Source: Atriophallophorus winterbourni (taxonomy: Eukaryota; Platyhelminthes; Trematoda; Plagiorchiida; Microphallidae). Taken from it: a stretch of 64,000 bases of DNA. Location: the NCBI GenBank assembly GCA_013407085.1, contig JACCGJ010000253.1, forward strand, positions 1 to 64,000, read 5' to 3'. Below, in pieces: positions 35,101 through 39,599 of the stretch; the first letter of the stretch is position 1, and each line of letters starts with the position of its first letter. The notes under the pieces were generated by a model that saw only the letters and a list, made by a program, of their open reading frames with translations, was not told where the DNA came from and did no database searches. The position numbers and the translations under genes were made by a program.

Positions 35101-37619
35101 TGGCGTAAATCTCGGGGTGGCCGAACCGTCACATGGCATAGGCAGCTAAAAATTCTTACTAGTAACCTTTCCAAAGTAGGCGCAGCGCGTCTTCCAGGCT
35201 GGTGTCCCGCGATCATATATCGCAATGGTTAGTTACGCTTCAGGATATGTCCCGAAACCGTGTTCAATGGCGGTCTTGCACTAAGCATCTTCTTGGAGTG
35301 TTTGTATAACCTTGTATGTTGTCAAGCGGAGTGACGAGAAAAGCTTGTTATGATGCATGACAGTGAAAGCCGCAAGGAAGCTGCCGTGCTGATGTTGCTC
35401 TACTCGTTCACGAAATTTGTTTGAATGCATGTTCCATTCGAGGTGTAGGCACCTTTTCCCAGTTTGTTTGTGCTTACTCTTCTATAAAAGCCGTAGCAAT
35501 TTAAGTCACACACTTCCCCATCTTTTAGGATTTTACTTTTTCATGGTTGTATGGCAGTTAAGCATTCGGTACGTGCTACCGGTGTAATGCTGTCTTTGAT
35601 GATGATGATGGAGTCTCACTGTCATTGCTATTTTCTTTGCTCATATCTGCCTATGTCTGCGAAGCGGAGAGTGAATGGCTCGAAATGAATATATTCGGGA
35701 GTAATATTCTCCCGCACCGAACACTGATGGACAGTACGTGGTCGATCGGCGTCAGTTGCGCGCCGGCGTCGTGATCTGCGTTCAGCAGCCAACAGCTGTG
35801 TCTGTTTCTCCACAGCTTGCAGACGACGCTTTACACAATATCTCCAAAGTGATCGGTCAAGAGCAAATTCTTCCTGTTCGTGGAGTCAATGCCAAGACAT
35901 TTTATATGAATCGGTCGACTTCCTGATTTCAACTCACCATCTTTCGGAATACGACCATTTTTCATTCAGCAGATGTGACCAAGCCACCATGGGCGGCGCT
36001 GTCGTATTAGGGTGAACATGCTCTGTAGTCAATTTGTCCATACACGATATGTTTAAAATACAACAGATGCTTCGCAAATGGGTAGCATTCAGTACACATG
36101 CGTTGTATGCCGTCTTCTTTATCATCACAGTCAACTTGCATTTGCTCAGACTCGAGAGGTCAGTCAGGGTAGCTGCTCTGACAATCCACTTATCAATCTC
36201 CGTGTCTAGCGAGAGGTTATCCGCAATGGTTGAACCCATGTATGTGAAATAATGTACTAGTTCAGGCTGACAGATTACAACTGCGATTATGAGAGGCGAT
36301 ACAGTCCGTTGACCAAGGACTTTGATTTTACTCACGCCGAAGAGAAACAGTCCATTAGCGGCTGGAGGTGTTCAAATAATAGCAGGCTTTCATCGCTCAT
36401 CCATGGTAGGCTTGTTGTATGCAATGACCAAAGTTTCTTCGCGCGAAATGTCGTGGGTATGAACGATGTCCTCGGTACCACTTGTCTTTGCAAGTCCAAG
36501 TGCACCGGACATAGCAGCACCAGTTTTCTCTAGGTTTCCTTCCGACGCAATCTCTGCTATTGGTTATCTCATAAGGTAGCTGAGATGTCGAGCCAAGTCC
36601 TTTTGGGTGTCTATCACTACTAGCTGAAGCAAACCCCATTTTTGAAGACAGTGGTCAATGAGAGCAGCTCTTCTATGCTTGTGGAAGCCACTCGTGGATT
36701 TACTTACTATTGGCTCGTAAACGCTATGAGCTATTCTCCCTCATTTATTTATCTTTCTATTTGATCAGTCTAACGGTGACAATTTCGTTATTCCCACAAT
36801 GTATAATCGTCGATGCATTTGTCGTGTAAATTCTGGTGTTTTTTTCGTTTCAGTGGTTGAATCGATAGATGAAAATATAGTTTCGTTGTATGCAGAAGGA
36901 TTCGGTTCAAACGAGCCAATTTGCATTTTGCTGAAACGATCCGTAAGTCTGAATTGCTTGATTTGCTGTCTACATGATGGTCTTCGAGTGTTTACCTATT
37001 TTCTACGCAACCGACAAATACCCCAATTCGATTGTTTACCATTTCTGATCACTTAATCGTTGCGCGCAGTCGTGCTGTGTGCAAAGTATCTCGTAAACGC
37101 GCTTAAGTATTTCGCAGCGGATTCAAATGATGGTTTCATACTGCAAACCGCTTATCAGTCGTGCTCGAATGTGCAATCTTACAGCAATTATGTGCTGTGC
37201 TGTCAACACGGTGTTAAATTGATTGGCCACCGGTAGTGAGCTGCATGCTGAAACACTTTTATTTTTTTCTCATCTGTCTAGGCCTGACAGTATTGTAACC
37301 CATATGCAGTCTCTGACTGTGCGGCACTTTGCCTCGATCAGGCTTGTGCTTTTTTACGTACAATGACACATTTGTTGGCTTATCCTCAATCATAAAATCT
37401 CTAGTTCGACAGTTGCTGTCGATTTTCGACCGAATAACCTTTGATTTACAATTGTACAAACGTTTTGGTCACGTTGTTGTCTGTGACCGTGGATTGTTTT
37501 GTTTTCTCGTTTAGAACCAACCCGGTTTCGCGAACGTGGCCATCCGCTCCAGCAGCCCGAGAACAGCTCCCGCCTGCCTCGCTCGCATGAAGCGCATCCT
37601 TGGACAGCTGTCGAGTTGA
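2053..37619 (+). CDS. AP3D1: AP-3 adaptor complex subunit delta (delta-adaptin), 23 coding exons found
   Basis: Large subunit of the AP-3 complex, which sorts cargo into vesicles from endosomes or TGN to lysosomes and related organelles. Exons: 2053-2148, 2177-2272, 2303-2383, 2421-2501, 2532-2639, 10285-10414, 11393-11532, 12930-13003, 16793-16842, 17898-17947, 18740-18788, 20936-21233, 22031-22264, 26133-26406, 27797-28117, 28328-28444, 29393-29543, 30000-30075, 30145-30265, 32345-32494, 33677-33854, 36854-36942, 37515-37619. Phases agree at every junction, totalling 1,022 codons plus TGA. The trunk follows animal delta-adaptin block by block (KLKEKLEDPDPG region, STSAMSLLYECVNT, SHKDLILCCLDDKDESIR, ASWICGEYG, NPVAPNAQRKVPVPEGLDLD). 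A hinge and a partial ear follow. The start is the first ATG after an in-frame TGA nine bases upstream. The protein is shorter than vertebrate delta-adaptin because part of the ear was not found. Confidence 0.95.
2177..2272 (+). CDS. AP3D1: AP3D1 exon 2
   Basis: 32 codons, phase 0 to 0, encoding TKYIHECLEEIKYEL and the following helix of the adaptin trunk. It is followed by a 30-nt intron (2273-2302) with no in-frame stop. Confidence 0.95.
2303..2383 (+). CDS. AP3D1: AP3D1 exon 3
   Basis: 27 codons starting LQMLGFEFSWASFNVVEIMS, the conserved trunk block LQMLGYDISWAAFNIIEVMS of animal delta-adaptin. The downstream intron is 37 nt (2384-2420). Confidence 0.96.
2421..2501 (+). CDS. AP3D1: AP3D1 exon 4
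   Basis: 27 codons, RIGYLAASQGFHQGSEVLML then TTNLIRK, a classical adaptin signature. It is followed by a 30-nt intron (2502-2531) that again lacks an in-frame stop. Confidence 0.96.
2532..2639 (+). CDS. AP3D1: AP3D1 exon 5
   Basis: 36 codons including ALSGLACFITPELA, the adaptin trunk. The donor GTAATA opens the first large intron (2640-10284), which holds LINE, Ty3 and hammerhead-SINE material. Confidence 0.95.
3060..3585 (+). mobile_element. LINE-C fragment, 3' part
   Basis: Degenerate C-terminal part of a non-LTR polyprotein. It reads a FTYFGSTIANNFH-like stretch, GLLYGSETYP, then LQQRRLRCLGHVYGVENGHI and LLYGELKSE. The same family occurs at 12530-12880 (-), 35665-36560 (-) and 59140-59660 (+). 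Frameshifted and dead. Confidence 0.7.
3586..3889. other. Unassigned AT-rich stretch, possible LTR remains
   Basis: Contains a (TATATG)n-like tract near 3630-3650. It sits on the 3' side of the - strand Ty3 integrase and could be its LTR, but no second copy or terminal motif was identified. Confidence 0.2.
3890..4875 (-). mobile_element. Ty3-like LTR retrotransposon, integrase fragment
   Basis: Two - strand open segments (4873-4526 and 4396-3893), interrupted by a frameshift and a stop near 4460-4525, encode an integrase core. The first catalytic aspartate is in HIDLVGPL, the second in ITTDRGAQF, and the E region reads AANGLVE. A DMVYGTILRLPAEL block and a C-terminal chromodomain-like PYDGPYKVISRSAKYLVIER segment follow. 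It is an endogenous, decayed Metaviridae-type element in AP3D1 intron 5. No protease or reverse transcriptase is attached. Confidence 0.9.
4757..4935. repeat. Palindrome: inverted duplication of Ty3 integrase DNA
   Basis: 4757-4831 reappears as its reverse complement at about 4863-4935 around a ~30-nt spacer. Both arms contain CCCATGGG and the GTATGTACAT/ATGTACAT block. The right arm abuts the RTE copy. Confidence 0.85.
4936..8540 (+). mobile_element. RTE-A LINE, near full length, decayed
   Basis: Begins with a leader (also at 22580 and, on the opposite strand, near 49920-49985) and an endonuclease N-terminus (AMNVRTL near 5325, GVGIVLNSRAES at 5530). SSDIVVFAGDVNARLGRL follows at 5760. The RT palm is broken by stops (SLDFKGAFDSVDR near 6775, DYADIILLF near 7060). 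The C-terminal region is near 7500-7700 and a 3' UTR runs past 8500 towards TGATGATG-type repeats. A separate LINE is inserted at 7711-8056. The single EN-RT layout and microsatellite tail fit the RTE clade. Confidence 0.85.
7711..8056 (-). mobile_element. 5'-truncated LINE inserted in the RTE-A copy
   Basis: A 346-bp insertion read on the - strand. It encodes a LINE polyprotein C-terminus (WFCHVCRMNP, then GKRKRGRPKETWRRTLEREL, ending SASCATRHGED) followed by a (GAAT)n tail at 7711-7725. It is flanked by imperfect 14-15 bp direct repeats, 7696-7710 and 8057-8070. The inverted RTE-A copy at 13880-13900 has the uninterrupted site. Confidence 0.85.
8541..8984. other. Intronic stretch, nothing recognised
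   Basis: I see no coding signal, RNA motif or repeat shared with the rest of the window here. Confidence 0.4.
8985..9130 (+). repeat. Hammerhead-containing SINE-like repeat (R3), sense copy
   Basis: Shares its core and the downstream GATGCATGCAACTGAGC-type stretch with copies at 14785-15010, 21560-21840 and 25600-25930 (all -) and short pieces at 28458-28502 and 62018-62061. The 21560 copy also has a B-box-like GGGTTCAAATTC, suggesting pol III ancestry. It is comparable in concept to the schistosome Sm-alpha hammerhead SINE. Confidence 0.7.
9044..9085 (+). ncRNA. Type I hammerhead ribozyme, intact core
   Basis: All conserved elements are present in order. The stem I 5' strand CCCTAC (9044-9049) is followed by CTGATGA (9050-9056). 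Stem II GTGC/GCAC (9057-9060, 9066-9069) closes an AAACA loop. GAAA is at 9070-9073. A minimal self-complementary stem III ACCGGT (9073-9078) and C17 at 9079 follow, then the stem I 3' strand GTGGGG (9080-9085), giving six pairs with one U-G. The predicted scissile bond follows the GTC ending at 9079. A stem III without a loop is typical of hammerheads that act as dimers. It lies in sense orientation in AP3D1 intron 5. Confidence 0.85.
9131..9932. other. Intronic stretch, nothing recognised
   Basis: AT-rich intron 5 sequence without supported features. Confidence 0.4.
9933..10001 (+). repeat. R1 SINE-like repeat, 3' fragment
   Basis: Matches the R1 block from TAGGCCTGGGCAACCTGACAG to TGTGCGGCACTTTG. 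It is interrupted by the R2 insertion that follows. Confidence 0.7.
10002..10125 (+). repeat. R2 insertion (10015-10112) with 13-bp target-site duplication
   Basis: The 98-bp insert is the extreme end of the ~550-bp R2 repeat (CTCCAGGAG, GATAGTCGCAC, AAAAGTAAAG). It is flanked by perfect 13-bp direct repeats at 10002-10014 and 10113-10125. This is a clear 5'-truncated retrotransposition event, and it shows that the AAAGT tail is the 3' end of R2. Confidence 0.85.
10285..10414 (+). CDS. AP3D1: AP3D1 exon 6
   Basis: Encodes PYLRKKAILLLYKIF and RLKEKLEDPDPG, the HEAT-repeat region after the first long intron. The borders are ATAG and GTAAGT. It ends in phase 1. Confidence 0.96.
10617..10830 (+). 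repeat. R1 SINE-like repeat
   Basis: Near-complete copy with the hairpin GGTAGTAAG/CTCACTACC and the GCCTGGATCAGG block. The tail is TTCATTTCATTTA instead of CATACC units. Confidence 0.8.
10831..11392. other. AP3D1 intron 6 remainder
   Basis: No repeat or coding signal recognised. Confidence 0.4.
11393..11532 (+). CDS. AP3D1: AP3D1 exon 7
   Basis: Encodes VQSAAVNVICELARKNPKNY and NWVLIKIIKL, strongly conserved trunk. The acceptor TTTTTCAG is strong. The donor GTCTGT is weak but gives the phase and homology continuity with exon 8; reading through loses the homology. Confidence 0.94.
11655..12525 (-). mobile_element. RTE-B LINE, 3' part
   Basis: The - strand encodes SCIFSGAGVEYEISQHVRKA then LLYGCQT (12512-12264), as at 28574-28801 (+) and 47446-46998 (-). 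The 3' end near 11660-11700 shares CATCATG and AAGTCTGG-type sequence with 46600 and 51700. Probably 5'-truncated. Confidence 0.75.
12530..12880 (-). mobile_element. LINE-C fragment
   Basis: Shares the - strand C-terminal region with 35700-36060 (AAGCCACCAT/CGGCGCTGTCGTA-type block, GTGAACATGCTCTGTAG). It ends about 50 nt before AP3D1 exon 8. Confidence 0.65.
12930..13003 (+). CDS. AP3D1: AP3D1 exon 8
   Basis: 74 nt encoding FGTLTSIEPRLGKKLIEPLT then NLIH. Acceptor CACCTTCAG, donor GTAAGT, ends in phase 2. No methionine lies in the exon, so it is easy to miss. Confidence 0.95.
13421..14780 (-). mobile_element. RTE-A LINE copy with internal deletion
   Basis: 13421-14322 matches the 3' third and tail of RTE-A on the - strand and is very similar to 7220-8540 (+), but without the insertion found there. 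From about 14323 to 14780 it jumps to the endonuclease N-terminus and leader (LSETRLYDPS, EQAGVGIV), so the RT core is missing. It lies in AP3D1 intron 8. Confidence 0.8.
14785..15010 (-). repeat. R3 hammerhead-SINE copy, decayed core
   Basis: The - strand reads ATCCCTAG, a mutated core, AAAGAAACCCGTCGTGGGG and then the common downstream block. CTGATGA is changed, so it should not cleave. Confidence 0.6.
15045..16150 (+). mobile_element. RTE-A LINE, 3' fragment
   Basis: Starts within the C-terminal RT region (FDDEVSARFSKATVAFRKLG at about 15085-15150). It runs through the shared 3' UTR (TTGATTGAATGCATGTTCCATT near 15770) to GATGATTGCGATGATATTGATGG. Frameshifted. Confidence 0.75.
16151..16792. 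other. AP3D1 intron 8 remainder
   Basis: No supported feature up to the polypyrimidine tract preceding exon 9. Confidence 0.4.
16793..16842 (+). CDS. AP3D1: AP3D1 exon 9 (50 nt)
   Basis: A 50-nt exon encoding TSAMSLLYECVNTVVS, one of the best-conserved delta-adaptin blocks. Acceptor CTCGACAG, donor GTGAGC. It starts by completing a serine codon split with exon 8. Confidence 0.95.
16971..17217 (+). repeat. R1 SINE-like repeat, full length
   Basis: A complete copy from TGCACGGATGTGCAATCGTG to the CATACCATCATACCATAC tail. Confidence 0.85.
17387..17615 (+). repeat. R1 SINE-like repeat
   Basis: A second copy about 170 nt after the previous one, same orientation, with several changes in the hairpin. 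Confidence 0.8.
17681..17815 (-). repeat. R1 SINE-like repeat, inverted partial copy
   Basis: Reverse complement of the R1 3' half (ATGAAAGCTCAAGCCTGATC through CCTAGCTAGA) just upstream of exon 10. Confidence 0.75.
17898..17947 (+). CDS. AP3D1: AP3D1 exon 10 (50 nt)
   Basis: A 50-nt exon encoding LISISSGIPNHLASIQ, equivalent to the LISLSSGMPNHSASIQ block of animal delta-adaptin. Acceptor TATTTAG, donor GTGAGT, ends in phase 0. Confidence 0.95.
18272..18470 (+). repeat. R1 SINE-like repeat, 5'-truncated
   Basis: Contains ACCGGTAGTGAGCTGCATGC, GGGCAACCCGACAGTATG and GCTTGTGCTTTAATACC. Confidence 0.8.
18740..18788 (+). CDS. AP3D1: AP3D1 exon 11 (49 nt)
   Basis: A 49-nt exon encoding LCVQKLRILIEDSDQN, fully collinear with animal delta-adaptin. 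Acceptor TGCTTGTAG, donor GTGAGT. An R2 repeat begins about 35 nt after it. Confidence 0.96.
18822..19375 (-). repeat. R2 repeat, long copy
   Basis: A ~550-bp GC-rich repeat whose 3' tail lies at 18822-18840 as (TTTAC)n on the + strand. The near-identical inverted partner is 30960-31495. Long + strand reading frames through it are not conserved between copies. Confidence 0.75.
19376..19839. other. AP3D1 intron 11, nothing recognised
   Basis: No supported feature. Confidence 0.3.
19840..20634 (+). mobile_element. RTE-A-type LINE, rearranged 3' fragment
   Basis: Contains the block GGGGAATCTATAATCATACC also found at 23980, then jumps to the C-terminal and 3' UTR sequence also present at 25090-25370 (CAAAATCGTGTTC, GACATCTTCTTGGAG). 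Confidence 0.7.
20635..20735 (+). repeat. R1 SINE-like repeat, 3' fragment
   Basis: Begins in CTAGGCCTGGGCAACCTGAC directly after the RTE 3' UTR. The tail is (ATTC)n rather than CATACC. Confidence 0.8.
20936..21233 (+). CDS. AP3D1: AP3D1 exon 12
   Basis: 298 nt encoding KYLGLLAMTKIM, SHKDLILCCLDDKDESIR, LNLLQGMVTKQNL and ends SFEW. It is the largest and most diagnostic trunk exon. Acceptor CTTCTCAG, donor GTAAGT. Confidence 0.97.
21560..21840 (-). repeat. R3 hammerhead-SINE copy, decayed core
   Basis: The - strand keeps GCAAACAGCACGAAACCGGT then CGTG, but CTGATGA is replaced. It also carries a B-box-like GGGTTCAAATTC downstream. It lies in AP3D1 intron 12. Confidence 0.65.
22031..22264 (+). 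CDS. AP3D1: AP3D1 exon 13
   Basis: 234 nt encoding YISVLVELSCIDTVSNG, IEVAIRVPSVRLFCVNQM and AASWICGEYG. The acceptor TTTTTAACAG completes the tryptophan codon split with exon 12. The donor GTACGT ends in phase 2. Confidence 0.96.
22560..25570 (+). mobile_element. RTE-A-type LINE, long decayed copy
   Basis: Leader (CTGGCAGTATCCCAGC at 22649), an endonuclease remnant (LLDWIPFNSRTSYF), a linker (RWSEHFHEQFSWSAVDG at 23758-23808), RT blocks (WGESIIIPIFKKD near 23980, FYLG-type and LLYGCETWTLRKEEARHL at 24860-24920) and the RTE 3' UTR up to 25570. There are many stops. It holds an R1 insertion at 25436-25524. Confidence 0.8.
25425..25535 (+). repeat. R1 insertion (25436-25524) with 11-bp duplication
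   Basis: The 89-bp R1 3' end (TGGGTAACCTGACAG to CATACCATACCAT) is flanked by TACTTGTTGCC (25425-25435) and TACTTGCTGCC (25525-25535), one mismatch. The target is the RTE-A 3' UTR. Confidence 0.85.
25600..25930 (-). repeat. R3 hammerhead-SINE copy, decayed
   Basis: The - strand has GACGACAGCAAACAGCCAGA then AACCGGTAGTGG, a mutated hammerhead core, and the common downstream sequence. Confidence 0.55.
26133..26406 (+). CDS. AP3D1: AP3D1 exon 14
   Basis: 274 nt encoding NPTHTMESML and ending SAHLEVQER, the end of the trunk solenoid. Acceptor TATCCTCAG, donor GTGAGT, ends in phase 0. Confidence 0.94.
26407..27796. other. AP3D1 intron 14
   Basis: No repeat shared with the rest of the window was recognised. 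Two moderately long open frames (26533-26858 and 27249-27572) have no recognisable domain and no conserved splice links, so I do not call genes. Confidence 0.35.
27797..28117 (+). CDS. AP3D1: AP3D1 exon 15 (trunk to hinge)
   Basis: 107 codons. The last trunk helix is followed by the block FFAGDINPVAPNAQRKVPVP and EGLDLD, matching the animal sequence at the start of the delta hinge. Donor GTAAGC. Confidence 0.95.
28328..28444 (+). CDS. AP3D1: AP3D1 exon 16 (hinge)
   Basis: 39 codons of low-complexity, serine/threonine-rich hinge ending LTQEQLDE. Good splice sites (TTCATAG, GTAAGT) and phase 0 to 0 link it to exons 15 and 17. A short hammerhead-SINE fragment begins about 13 nt after the donor. 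Confidence 0.85.
28458..28502 (-). repeat. R3 short fragment starting near the cleavage site
   Basis: The - strand starts GTCGGTGTGTG and ends GCATGCAAATGAGCTTTTTT. It equals the part of R3 downstream of the predicted hammerhead cut and lies 13 nt after the exon 16 donor. Confidence 0.6.
28555..29110 (+). mobile_element. RTE-B LINE, 3' part
   Basis: Encodes LVDSFVYLGSCIFSGAGVEY, EISQRVRKANVAFAKLR and LYGCET at 28574-28801. A frameshifted WQHRATNIEVCKRVL and RFRWLGHVL follow at 28840-28945. Confidence 0.8.
29393..29543 (+). CDS. AP3D1: AP3D1 exon 17 (hinge, NPFY-like block)
   Basis: Encodes MRRQRLQRQQDDPFYLKPAP, matching the RREARKQEQANNPFYIKSSP block of animal delta-adaptin. The acceptor CTCTCAG is strong; the donor GTTGGC is weak. 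Confidence 0.9.
30000..30075 (+). CDS. AP3D1: AP3D1 exon 18 (hinge)
   Basis: 76 nt, phase 1 in and phase 2 out, encoding VRRLARPDQFVKEIQHNLN and so on. Acceptor CCTCCCCAG, donor GTAAGC. Only a 69-nt intron separates it from exon 19. It is supported mainly by phase fit on both sides. Confidence 0.8.
30145..30265 (+). CDS. AP3D1: AP3D1 exon 19 (hinge)
   Basis: 121 nt encoding a charged, Ser/Pro-rich segment ending PPLVRVDMDMPP, resembling the IPVVQIDLSVPL region of the vertebrate hinge. Acceptor TTTTTCAG, donor GTAAGT. Confidence 0.82.
30600..30865 (+). mobile_element. Possible Ty3-like reverse transcriptase fragment
   Basis: Around an R1 insertion the flanks read a STLDL-like strand, and downstream LYQLRYLPLGITFAVACF, resembling the RT motif in which LP-F-G precedes AP-FQ. 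Short and diverged. Confidence 0.4.
30622..30722 (+). repeat. R1 insertion (30632-30712) with 10-bp duplication
   Basis: The 81-bp R1 3' end is flanked by perfect TACTCGACAC repeats at 30622-30631 and 30713-30722. Confidence 0.85.
30960..31495 (+). repeat. R2 repeat, inverted partner copy
   Basis: Reverse complement of 18822-19375 over nearly its whole length, ending in AAAAGTAAAGTAAGTAAG. Its first bases (GAAAGCACAAGCCC) resemble the reverse complement of the R1 3' end. Confidence 0.8.
31497..31590 (-). repeat. R1 SINE-like repeat, partial
   Basis: Reverse complement of the R1 3' half, directly after the R2 copy. Confidence 0.7.
31825..32025 (+). repeat. R1 SINE-like repeat
   Basis: Diverged copy with GGTAGTGAGATGCATGC, GGGCAACCTGACAGTATG and CATACATACC. 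Confidence 0.75.
32345..32494 (+). CDS. AP3D1: AP3D1 exon 20 (hinge)
   Basis: 50 codons, phase 0 to 0, acidic then lysine-rich, ending HIAKKSKRMRQ, as in the basic end of delta hinges. Acceptor TTTCCAG; the donor GTGGTT is weak. Confidence 0.78.
32711..33175 (-). mobile_element. RTE-A 3' tail, split by R1
   Basis: Starts with a (GTC/ATC)n microsatellite (32711-32740), then the reverse complement of the RTE-A 3' UTR up to about 32930, continuing at 33060-33175. It lies where the missing AP3D1 ear exon would be expected. Confidence 0.7.
32935..33052 (+). repeat. R1 SINE-like repeat, 3' half
   Basis: TCATATCTGTCTAGGCCTGG to CAGGCTTGTGCTTG, inserted within the RTE-A tail. Confidence 0.8.
33677..33854 (+). 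CDS. AP3D1: AP3D1 exon 21 (ear domain, C-terminal part)
   Basis: Encodes LDEIRFIAPPISNDHFAKLV and QSGQLS, matching the vertebrate ear segment with DAFAKLLESGDLS. Acceptor TTTACAG, donor GTAAGT, ends in phase 1. The preceding ear strands were not found between exons 20 and 21. Confidence 0.88.
34031..34154 (+). other. Candidate alternative exon of AP3D1
   Basis: 124 nt open in the phase set by exon 21, with acceptor TTACCAAG and donor GTAAGT. Its out-phase does not fit exon 22, so inclusion would cause a stop two codons into exon 22. It could be a poison exon or a chance exon-like sequence. Confidence 0.35.
34222..35608 (+). mobile_element. RTE-A LINE, least decayed RT, joined to an R1 5' half
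   Basis: 34222-34291 is the 5' half of R1. It is joined to RTE-A from the RT palm onward. 34295-34924 is open for 209 codons with SGVRQGCPISPFLFNFVIDA, LDYADDIVLLF and the FTYLGSCINN segment. A frameshift at about 34920 precedes LHWLRWLGHVLRMTDHRLPK (35000-35065). The 3' UTR runs to GATGATGATGATGG at 35598-35611. The YADD catalytic box is intact. Confidence 0.88.
35609..35660 (+). repeat. R1 fragment after the RTE-A tail
   Basis: GGAGTCTCACTGTCATTGCT to CATATCTGCCTATGTCTG, the centre of R1. Confidence 0.6.
35665..36560 (-). mobile_element. LINE-C copy
   Basis: The - strand carries HYFTYMGSTIADNLSLDTEI, LNATHLRSICCILNISCMDK and a CLGHV-like region in shifted frames. The upper part to 36560 corresponds to the RT thumb. 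Several frameshifts. Confidence 0.75.
36854..36942 (+). CDS. AP3D1: AP3D1 exon 22 (ear domain)
   Basis: 89 nt encoding VESIDENIVSLYAEGF and PICILLKRS, matching the VERVDSCASMYSRSIQG and VCLLVKK region of animal delta-adaptin. Acceptor CGTTTCAG, donor GTAAGT. Its phase fits exon 21 directly. Confidence 0.9.
37160..37355 (+). repeat. R1 SINE-like repeat
   Basis: ACCGGTAGTGAGCTGCATGC to GATCAGGCTTGTGC, with an internal deletion of the GGGCAACC part. It lies in the last AP3D1 intron. Confidence 0.8.
37515..37619 (+). CDS. AP3D1: AP3D1 exon 23 (terminal, TGA stop)
   Basis: 34 codons plus stop, ending ARMKRILGQLSS, aligned with the last helix of vertebrate delta-adaptin. The acceptor CTCGTTTAG follows a pyrimidine tract. 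I saw no canonical AATAAA in the next 500 nt. Confidence 0.9.
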   Translation, partial: NQPGFANVAIRSSSPRTAPACLARMKRILGQLSS

Positions 37620-38149
37620 TTCTTGTACGACCCTGATTGGTTTTCCTTGTCTTTCAAACAGAATCATCGTTGTCATGTTCTTGATGAAGTTGACTGCATT
37701 TTTATCGCTTTGCCCCACCTGTCGCATCGTGTGTTGTTGTCCGTCCATTCCGATTTTGTTTTGATGTAACTTACTCTTTCCTGATTTATATTTTGATGCT
37801 CTTCTGTCGTTGAAACTCATTGTGTTTTTTATTCTTTGATTGTTCGAGATCCGGAAAATATCCCGGGACTTTTCATACATACGGACAGTTAACGCGATGC
37901 AATAATTGAATAAGTAACTTCGCAATGCAATTTCATGAGTATTTTTACACGAGATTGTGCAGATTTTTACCTCTCCCCCAAACCGGAGTTTCATTTGTTC
38001 ATCTATACATTTGAGATCACTCAAGTAGCCAATGGTTTTATGCCCTTCACATGAATTTTGGGTGACTGCCTTACTCAAGGGTTGTGCTTTCATATAATTT
38101 ATACCCCCATGCTGCTTATAACCAAAAAGAACTCCGTTAAAATGACATT
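37620..38149 (+). other. AP3D1: AP3D1 3' flank
   Basis: Presumed 3' UTR and downstream sequence. No canonical AATAAA was seen. A 215-codon open frame on the opposite strand (38093-37446) overlaps exon 23 and has no recognisable domain, so I treat it as chance. Confidence 0.4.
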
Positions 38150-38420
38150 TGTGGTTGTCAAGTGAACCGGCGAGGAACGCTTGTTATGATGCGTCACAGT
38201 GAAAGCCGTAAGGAAGCTGTCGTGCTGATGTCGGTCTACTCGTTCACAACCTGCTCGAATGCATGTTTTATTCATTCCCGTCTGTCTGTGCTTAACCTTT
38301 TATACGCTAGGCAATTTTTTAGAATTTCCACCATTTCATGGTTGTATGGAAGTTAAGCACTTGGTACTTGTTGGTGTAATGCTGTACATGATAATGTGGT
38401 TTATTTGCAGTGATAACTGT
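38150..38420 (+). mobile_element. RTE-A 3' UTR fragment
   Basis: GTTGTCAAGTGAACCGGCGA, GATGCGTCACAGTGAAAGCC and TGGTTGTATGGAAGTTAAGC are RTE-A 3' UTR blocks. Confidence 0.75.
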
Positions 38421-39599
38421 TAAAACGTCAGTGTGGAATTGTTTCAGTTAATCGATGGTTTGTTGGGCACGTGCATTTGAACTTCAGATTGAGGAAACAG
38501 AACTATCAGAGCGTAATACATCGGCTAAGTCTAATGTTCGATGGATTTTGCTGTGTTTATGGCGTGGTGTGTAATTTGAATTAAAGATCAGTACGACTTT
38601 CATTTGAAGCACTCGGTAACCTGGCTAGACGCCTCCGGCAGAAGAGGTGCCAAATGCTGTTTACTTTCATCAAATGGAGACCACTTCGTTACTGCTAGGG
38701 AACATCAACCTCCACTCTATGACCGCACTGGTGTCTTTTACTGAATGAATGCATACACTCACTAATCCTTTCAAACCTGGCATGAAGGATTTAATCTGAT
38801 ATCGTAGTTGTTTCAGAAGCTTTTTAGATTAGCAGTGTCGAAGAAGTGTGTTGCAGCTTCACAGTCATCCCACCGAAGGACGCATAATGGCGAGATTAAT
38901 ATTTGGTCAAACTGCGAGCTGGTTTAGCAGGTTTACAGCACAAACAAAACAGTGGTTGTTGGAAACATTGGGGTTGTATGAACCTATCCGGCGTAACGAA
39001 ATTTCAGATAAAATTAATAAAAGTACTACGATCGGATGAGTGAGATAACACAGAATGTGGGAGCTAGGTGAATATTTGCGCGTGCTGGGCTGTCTAAACT
39101 GACTTACAAATTTCGCGCTGTGCCGAATCTTGTCTTCGTCGCGGTTACTTGACAGCATTGGGATTTCAAAAACTGATTAAAAGCACGGCCAGTAATCTTG
39201 GATACAATGATACGTTATCACGTTTCTATCTCTGACGTAGCTCTACGAGAGTGAGACCACTTGGCATCTTGTCTCATCTTTTCAGCTACTTGTAAAAATC
39301 TGCTAAAGCGTGGGATTTTCATCCTCGGCGTCATTATGACTCCAAGATGTAAATAAATCGAAACGCAAAGTTGCAAGCAAAATTATTTGATACCACATTA
39401 CAATTCAAGAAATATAATCAAAGAGAAGCGAACATGTGATGCGTAAACACATGCTGGTTGGCTATCAGTAATAGAGCAGTGGCAGGATCCGGAATAGTGT
39501 TCGGAAAACACACTAGAAACGTGTAACGGATTACGATGTTCTTACTGGGAAAAAGACGTTCAACGCCAGCTGGGTGCATCGAGCCCACCAGATGTGAAA
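38421..39599. other. Intergenic, nothing recognised
   Basis: No coding or repeat signal that I can name. Confidence 0.3.

Noticed and set aside
37446..38093. 215-codon - strand open frame overlapping the AP3D1 end
   Set aside because: It is antisense to exon 23 and the 3' flank, has no domain and no splice context; treated as chance.
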